From Gordonibacter massiliensis (ex Traore et al. 2017) (GTDB lineage: Bacteria > Actinomycetota > Coriobacteriia > Coriobacteriales > Eggerthellaceae), in NCBI GenBank assembly GCA_900170005.1, contig LT827128.1, positions 2,414,168-2,478,167 of the forward strand: a stretch of 64,000 bases of DNA, given 5' to 3'. The notes under the pieces are model-generated. The model saw only the letters and a list, made by a program, of their open reading frames with translations. It made no database searches and was not told the DNA's origin. Below are positions 59,139-64,000 of this stretch, one piece after another; within the stretch, counting starts at the first letter, position 1; each line of letters opens with the position of its first letter. The position numbers and the translations under genes were made by a program.

Positions 59139-60707
59139 CTATCCCTCCCAGTCGGCGCCGAGCACGACGAGGAAGTCGCCTTCGAACGCGTACGCGCCGG
59201 AGTTCTGCTGGGCTTTGCCCACGCCGATGGTGTTCGCGATCTCGCGCGCCTCGGTGGCCTGGTCGCCGCGCTCGTACACCACGATGGTTTGCGAGTAGTC
59301 GAAGCTCTCGGCGTTGCCCGTTTCCACGGTGTAGCCCAAAGCCTCCAGCTTCTCGGCCGCCACGGCGCCCGCGCCCGCCAAGCCGTTGCCGTTCTTGACC
59401 GTGACCGTGCTCGTCTTCTTCGCCGTCGAGCCGGAGGTCGAAGCCTGCTTCTCCGCGTTCGCCGCGCCCGATCCAGTGGTGGCGAGCACGGTGCCCGACG
59501 TTTCGTCCACCTCGTCTTCTTCGGTGGGCGGCAAGCCCTGATCGACACGCGACATCATGGTCTTCCACGCGGCCGTGTCGAGGTACTCGTACCAACCTCC
59601 GTTGATGTAGGCCGCGGTCGTGGGCTCCATGGCCGTGTAGATGTCCTTCTCGGGGTCGAGCCCGCGCAGCCCCGACGCGATGGACAGGATGTCGCCGATT
59701 CCGAAATCGGTGGTCACATACTGGGAGAGCGCCTGCACCGAGTTGACCATCGTGGCCGCATCGGACGAGAGTATCTTCTTGGCGATGGCTGATAGCACGA
59801 GGCGCTGGTTGGCCGCGCGGTAACGGTCGCCGTCTCCGAACTCGTCGTAGGCATGGCGCGCACGGCAGAGGATGAGCGCCTGGTCGCCGTTGAGCGTTTG
59901 CGGACCTTGAGCCACGTAGCCGCCCGCGTCCTCGTCATCGATGGTCATGGGCACGTCCACCTCCACGCCGCCCAGCGCGTCGACGATGTCCTTGAAGCCG
60001 TCGAAGTTGATCTCGGCGTAATGGGTGATGGGAACGCCGGCAAGCTTCGATACCGTTTCCACCGTGTACGCCGCGCCGCCGATGGAATGCGCCGCGTTGA
60101 GCTTCTGCTGGCCGTACTCGCCCATGTCCACCAGCGTGTCGCGGTGGAGGGACACGAGCGCGACCTTCTTGCCCTGGGGGTCGATGCGCGTGAGCATCAT
60201 GCTGTCGGAGCGGAACTGGTCGCCCGCGTACTCCTCGGAAGCCTCGCGGTCGGAGGAGCCGTCCGTGCCCATGAGCAGCATGTAGAACGGGCCGCCTTCG
60301 TAGGGTTGGCCGGCGCCCGCCTCGTTGAGCACCCGCTGCAGATCGGCGTCGATGCCCTCGTGCAAGTTGTTCGACACGGTTTGGTAGTACGCGAACGCCG
60401 CGCCGGCACCGCCGAGGCACAGCACGGCCGCCACAACGACGGCGATGAGCGCGATGCGCTTGCGCTTTGCGCGTTTGCGGCGCTGGGTGTACTCGGCTTG
60501 AGAGACGCGGCGCGTGTAGGGGCTGTCGTCGTCGCGACGCGCCTCATTGCGCGTACGAGCGGTCGGCCGACCGTAGGACGAGGGGTCGAACGAGTCGCGG
60601 CGCGTGTACGCACCGTTACGGGAAGCCTCGTCGGGGCGACCGTCGACACCGATGGAATCGGACGACCGGCGGACGGGGCGGCGCTGATTGCTTCTTCTAC
60701 TACTCAT
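59139..60707 (-). CDS. LytR-CpsA-Psr family cell-wall glycopolymer ligase
   Basis: LCP proteins attach wall teichoic acid-like polymers or arabinogalactan to peptidoglycan. The 522-residue protein has a basic N-terminal tail of about 82 residues, a membrane helix (IALIAVVVAAVLCLGGAGAAF), then the LCP catalytic domain: FYMLLMGTDGSSDRE, FRSDSMMLTRIDPQGKKVAL, SLHRDTLVDM, AYTVETVSKLAGV and the ILCRARHAYDEFGDGDRYRA Arg/Asp cluster. A LytR_C domain follows after a Thr/Ser-rich linker (VTVKNGNGLAGAG). It acts on the outer face of the membrane. It is downstream of murT-gatD on the same strand. Confidence 0.93.
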   Translation of the reverse strand: MSSRRSNQRRPVRRSSDSIGVDGRPDEASRNGAYTRRDSFDPSSYGRPTARTRNEARRDDDSPYTRRVSQAEYTQRRKRAKRKRIALIAVVVAAVLCLGGAGAAFAYYQTVSNNLHEGIDADLQRVLNEAGAGQPYEGGPFYMLLMGTDGSSDREASEEYAGDQFRSDSMMLTRIDPQGKKVALVSLHRDTLVDMGEYGQQKLNAAHSIGGAAYTVETVSKLAGVPITHYAEINFDGFKDIVDALGGVEVDVPMTIDDEDAGGYVAQGPQTLNGDQALILCRARHAYDEFGDGDRYRAANQRLVLSAIAKKILSSDAATMVNSVQALSQYVTTDFGIGDILSIASGLRGLDPEKDIYTAMEPTTAAYINGGWYEYLDTAAWKTMMSRVDQGLPPTEEDEVDETSGTVLATTGSGAANAEKQASTSGSTAKKTSTVTVKNGNGLAGAGAVAAEKLEALGYTVETGNAESFDYSQTIVVYERGDQATEAREIANTIGVGKAQQNSGAYAFEGDFLVVLGADWEG

Positions 60708-60850
60708 AACCGTTCATTTTGACGGGCGGAACGCGAAGGGGCAAGCGCTGGCCGGCGTTTCTAGGAAAAAGCCATAGGCTCGATTCCCATCTCGGGTTTT
60801 GGTGTTGGTTTGCTGTCGATGCCGCAAACGCTGCACGACGTCCAGCGCGG

Positions 60851-63067
60851 CTACCCCACGTTCAGCCGGCGGCACACGTATTCGTTCGCCGCGTTCTCCA
60901 CAGCATCGTCCAGCGCGCTCAGAACGGGAGTCGGCATTCCCGTGCGGCGGGCACGACGCTCGAGGGCGCGGGCGAGCAAAGCGTCGGCCACCTCGGGGTT
61001 CTTCGGCAGCAGCGGCCCATGCAGATAGGTGCCCACCACGTTGCGGTAGAGCATGCCGTCGCGCTTGTCATCGTCGTTGTTGCCGTGGCCCGTGGAGGAC
61101 GCCACCTCGCCGAACGCCTCCACGCCGGCACCGAGGTGCGTGCGTCCCGCATGGTTCTCGTAGCCCACGACCGGGCGCGTGGCGAGCGGCGAGCGCAGCA
61201 CGATGTTCCCGATGAGCCGATTGCCCGACCCGCCGGGAGCGCGCTCGGTGGTCATGTCCACCAACCCCAGACCACGCACCACTTCCTCGCCCAAAAGCCA
61301 CTCGTGGCCAAGTATCTGGTAACCGCCGCAAATGGCCAGCAGCACGCCGTCGTCTTCCACGTAGGCGCGCAGGTCGTCGCGCATGCCCATGAGCCCCTCG
61401 GAGGCGAGCCGCTGCTCGCGGTCGGGACCGCCTCCTAAGAACACCAGGTCGACGCCCGTCAAATCCACGTGCTCGCCATGGTTCACGCGAAGAACCTCCA
61501 CGGGAACGCCGCGATCGAGCGCGCGCCGTTCGAGCACCTTCACGTTGCCGCCGTCTCCGTACAGGTTGAGCAGGTCGGGGAACAGGTGCGCGATTACCAG
61601 CGGGGGCGCCGCAGCGCCGGCCCGATCGCCCGAACCTGTCGCATCGTCGGCAATCCCCATAGGGGCGGCCTGCTGGCCGTCCGCGGGATGCTGGGAACCG
61701 GCGTTTGCGGTGGCCGACGACGCGCTGACCGCCCGATCCTCGGACGCGAGCCTTCCCAGTTCGGCATGTACGGCGGGCAGGGCCGTGTAGTTCGCGATCA
61801 CGTAGGCGCGCGCGTCGGGCGGCAAACCGCCCAGCTGCGCGAACATCCCGGCCGCGTCGTCAACCAGCGCGGCGTCCAAACCGGCGTACTTCAGGCGCAC
61901 CTGCACGTCGTTTCTGCGGATGCCGCCCGCGAACACGCGCAGGTCGGGCTGGCCGGCCAGCTCCTCGAAGTCGATGTCCCACAGCCACGACACGTCGCGG
62001 CCGTCGCCCTCCTTGTCGTTCACGAAGAAGGCCACCGCCTTGGGGCCCTCGTCTTGGAGGATGATCTTGATGTTCTGGTTGAATCCCGTGGGATTCTTCG
62101 CCAGGTTGAGCAGGGTGGACCTTCCCGCTACCGAGAATTCCTGCAAGCGCCCGTTTTGCGGATCGAACGCGTCGATGGCGCGCTGCAGCGCCTCGGGCGC
62201 CACGCCCACCAGATCGGCCGCGGCCCAGGTGGCAAACAGGTTGTACACCATGTACGCGCCGCTGAACGCCGCCTTCAGCACGGCGTCGCGCTTCGGGCCG
62301 CGCGCGGCGAAGGCCAGCCCGTCGGCCCCCAGCCGCACGTCCCGCGCCTCGCAGTCCAGCGCCGGGCGCGCGAACCCGCACGTGGGGCAGCGATAGGAGC
62401 CCAGCTGGCCGTACTGGCGGTAATCGTATTCCAGCATGGTGGAGCAGCGCTGGCACATCTGCGCGTCGGCCACCGTGTTCTGCGGCAGGTGCAGGTCCTC
62501 GCCCACGCCGAAGGCTATCGTGGGGTTGCCCACGCGCTCGGCGATGGCCGCGCACAGCGGGTCGTCGGCGTTGAACACGAGCGTGGTGTTCGGCGAGGTC
62601 GCCAGCGCGCCCGCGATGCTTTCCTGAATGCGGTCGATCTCGCCCACGCGGTCCAGCTGGTCGCGGAACAGGTTCAGCAGCACCACGTAGCTCGCCTGCA
62701 AATGCGGCAGGATCTTCGCCAGCCACAGCTCGTCGCTTTCGAACACGCCCCAGTCGGCCTCCTGGGCGTGCAGCAGCGCCGTGGCCACGCCGGAGTCCAA
62801 GTTCGCGCCCGTGCGGTTGCACACCACGCGCTGTCCGGCGGTTTCAAGCGCGTCGGCCAGCAGGTTCGTCACCGTGGTCTTGCCGTTCGTGCCCACAACG
62901 CACACCGAGCCCTTCCGCAGGCGCGGCGCAAGGTCGGCGATGACGCGCGGGTCGACGTACAGGGCGATCTTTCCCGGAAAATTCGCGGCGGGACGGTGGA
63001 ACACGTGCTTCAACCCCCACGTGGACACGGCGCTGACGGCGCGTGCGGCGGCGAACTGCAAGCCCAT
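60851..63067 (-). CDS. murT-gatD: Fused lipid II isoglutaminyl synthase (MurT-GatD)
   Basis: This enzyme amidates the D-glutamate of lipid II using glutamine and ATP. The 738-residue protein joins two normally separate subunits. Residues 1 to about 480 are MurT: P-loop GTNGKTT at 59-65, a Mur ligase core, an unusual Cys4 zinc ribbon (CQRCSTMLEYDYRQYGQLGS, then RCPTC) and the C-terminal DUF1727 domain. After an Ala/Ser-rich linker of about 50 residues, GatD shows PPLVIAHLFPDLLNLYGDGG, nucleophile Cys580 in AICGGYQILG and His683 in GTYLHGPLLP. AAAGGA lies six bases before ATG 63067. Upstream codons are not supported. Confidence 0.93.
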   Translation of the reverse strand: MGLQFAAARAVSAVSTWGLKHVFHRPAANFPGKIALYVDPRVIADLAPRLRKGSVCVVGTNGKTTVTNLLADALETAGQRVVCNRTGANLDSGVATALLHAQEADWGVFESDELWLAKILPHLQASYVVLLNLFRDQLDRVGEIDRIQESIAGALATSPNTTLVFNADDPLCAAIAERVGNPTIAFGVGEDLHLPQNTVADAQMCQRCSTMLEYDYRQYGQLGSYRCPTCGFARPALDCEARDVRLGADGLAFAARGPKRDAVLKAAFSGAYMVYNLFATWAAADLVGVAPEALQRAIDAFDPQNGRLQEFSVAGRSTLLNLAKNPTGFNQNIKIILQDEGPKAVAFFVNDKEGDGRDVSWLWDIDFEELAGQPDLRVFAGGIRRNDVQVRLKYAGLDAALVDDAAGMFAQLGGLPPDARAYVIANYTALPAVHAELGRLASEDRAVSASSATANAGSQHPADGQQAAPMGIADDATGSGDRAGAAAPPLVIAHLFPDLLNLYGDGGNVKVLERRALDRGVPVEVLRVNHGEHVDLTGVDLVFLGGGPDREQRLASEGLMGMRDDLRAYVEDDGVLLAICGGYQILGHEWLLGEEVVRGLGLVDMTTERAPGGSGNRLIGNIVLRSPLATRPVVGYENHAGRTHLGAGVEAFGEVASSTGHGNNDDDKRDGMLYRNVVGTYLHGPLLPKNPEVADALLARALERRARRTGMPTPVLSALDDAVENAANEYVCRRLNVG

Positions 63068-63097
63068 GGGCAATCCTTTCGGTTCGAGACGCGCCCC

Positions 63098-63103
63098 AGT
63101 ATA
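63098..63103 (-). promoter_or_regulatory. -10 box upstream of murT-gatD
   Basis: TATACT on the minus strand, 31 bp before the start codon. The -35 match (TCGGCC, 17 bp upstream) is poor. Confidence 0.45.
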
Positions 63104-63355
63104 ACCCTTTCGCCCGGAGCGGCCGAATCCGCTGCAGAACGCCACCGCGTTCCCTCCATACAATTTTCAGTAGAAGGCATCTCGAGGCCTTCTTGGTGCT
63201 GGTTTGGTAGTGTTATGGTGTTAAATTGCCGGCAAGCACAAGGCCACTCGCGGCGGAACGACTCCGCACGGGCCTTTTACCCACGTTTTCCGATAGAATA
63301 CGCAGGAGACGATTAACGACAGGCACGCGTACGTTCGATCGCCATGGGAGCGGAA

Positions 63356-64000
63356 ATGCATGATAACTACGGTCAAGGCTCTGAGCGCCACGAGAACGGA
63401 GGGCTAGCGCCCCGACCGGATCGGGCGCGCTCCGACAGCGCGCGCCGCAGCGCCTCCGAAAACCGGCGTGCCCGCGAAGGCGGCTCATATTCAGGCAGCG
63501 GACGCGGCTTCGAACGGACGGGCTTGACGGCGGAAGAGCGCGCAGCAGGGCGCCCGATCGCGCACCCCTCCTCGCGCGGCGGGGGCAGACCGGCCCATTC
63601 GGGGCGTATTCCGCAGCAGAACTCGGGCCGAGTTCCCCGACAGGGTTCGGGCCGCATCCCCCAGCAGGGTAGAAGCCAGCACTATTCTCCGTCACCGAAC
63701 GCGCAGACGCGCCCGCGCAGGACGAGCGACGCTCCGTCCGGGCGCAGCCGCGAGGAGCATCCGACTCCCGGCCAAACCCCCTACCAAGACCGCGACCGCT
63801 ATCTGCGCATATCGCAAAAGCCGGAGCGCAAGGGCCGTCGCGTGGCGGGAGTGCTGGTCAGTTTGGGCGTGGTGGCCGCCGTCGTCCTCGGCGTGGTGCT
63901 GTTCGTGCAGAGCCTTCCCGCCAACATCACCCTCAACGGCGCCAACATCGAGGTGCACGGCGGCAAGACGCTGGCCGACGCCTTATCGGCCAGCGGCATC
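63356..64000 (+). CDS. Single-pass membrane protein with disordered N-terminus, partial
   Basis: The gene runs off the right edge; 215 codons are visible. About 160 residues of Arg, Gly, Ser and Gln-rich low-complexity sequence (PQQNSGRVPRQGSGR and similar repeats) precede a membrane helix (VAGVLVSLGVVAAVVLGVVLF). The extracytoplasmic part begins QSLPANITLNGANIEVHGGK. ATG 63356 follows GGGAG by five bases; an in-frame ATG at 63344 is also possible. The enzymatic domain, if any, lies outside. Its neighbours are wall-linked genes (LCP, murT-gatD), but no function is assigned. Confidence 0.7.
   Translation, partial: MHDNYGQGSERHENGGLAPRPDRARSDSARRSASENRRAREGGSYSGSGRGFERTGLTAEERAAGRPIAHPSSRGGGRPAHSGRIPQQNSGRVPRQGSGRIPQQGRSQHYSPSPNAQTRPRRTSDAPSGRSREEHPTPGQTPYQDRDRYLRISQKPERKGRRVAGVLVSLGVVAAVVLGVVLFVQSLPANITLNGANIEVHGGKTLADALSASGI

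Overview
The window is high-GC DNA that reads as a chromosome segment of an Eggerthella-like member of the Coriobacteriia (Actinomycetota). The clues are a large LuxR regulator with a multi-span membrane N-terminus, a Tat-exported molybdopterin oxidoreductase with FeS and NrfD-type subunits, a full menaquinone (men) gene set, an arginine/ornithine-type APC antiporter, and a fused MurT-GatD. No ribosomal RNA, CRISPR array, integrase or transposase gene was seen. The taxonomic call is an inference from gene content only.

Layout. 1-9.7 kb: start of an M20 dipeptidase, tRNA-Leu(CAA), several hairpin repeats, purL, a small membrane protein, purC, and a response regulator/histidine kinase pair. 9.8-15.4 kb: a twin-arginine-anchored surface protein, convergent with a large PAS/GGDEF/EAL signalling protein. 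15.4-21.7 kb: an AT-richer accessory patch with an LARTG-anchored BspA-like surface protein, an AbiEi/AbiEii toxin-antitoxin pair with a palindromic operator, initiator tRNA-fMet, and a GIY-YIG + DUF2075 helicase-like protein. 21.8-28.7 kb: an amidohydrolase, a CBS/CorC membrane protein, a 32-residue membrane peptide, the xpt-pbuX xanthine salvage pair, a 41-residue hydrophobic peptide locus and the APC antiporter.

28.8-39.1 kb is the menaquinone cluster: menF-menD overlapping, menH, then menB and a fused menE-menC, all on the minus strand. It is interrupted by a plus-strand pair: a HemW-like radical-SAM pseudoenzyme and a TetR regulator. 39.5-45.9 kb: mscL, two LuxR-type regulators, a membrane protein and a divergent YtcJ-like amidohydrolase. 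45.9-54.6 kb: nhaA (apparently leaderless), a three-subunit molybdoenzyme operon with its own Crp/Fnr-family regulator, and a fused MsrAB. 54.7-64 kb: an ACT protein, folE, exodeoxyribonuclease III, a second small hydrophobic peptide locus, rlmH, an arylamine N-acetyltransferase, an LCP protein, murT-gatD and the start of a membrane protein.

The most unusual structure is a pair of paralogous loci at about 26.63-27.06 kb and 56.79-57.20 kb. Each has, in order: a helically phased array of 11-bp units, a short gene for a hydrophobic peptide behind a strong Shine-Dalgarno, a conserved hairpin, and a convergent antisense promoter of identical geometry (GTGGCA, 18-bp spacer, TATAAT/TACAAT). This looks like a type I toxin-antitoxin family or a regulated membrane-peptide family that I do not recognise. 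The dispersed CATCCTGAGCGGA...TCGAAGGATC repeat, which enters the coding frames of purL and menD and supplies the last codons of a CBS-domain gene, is a second theme.
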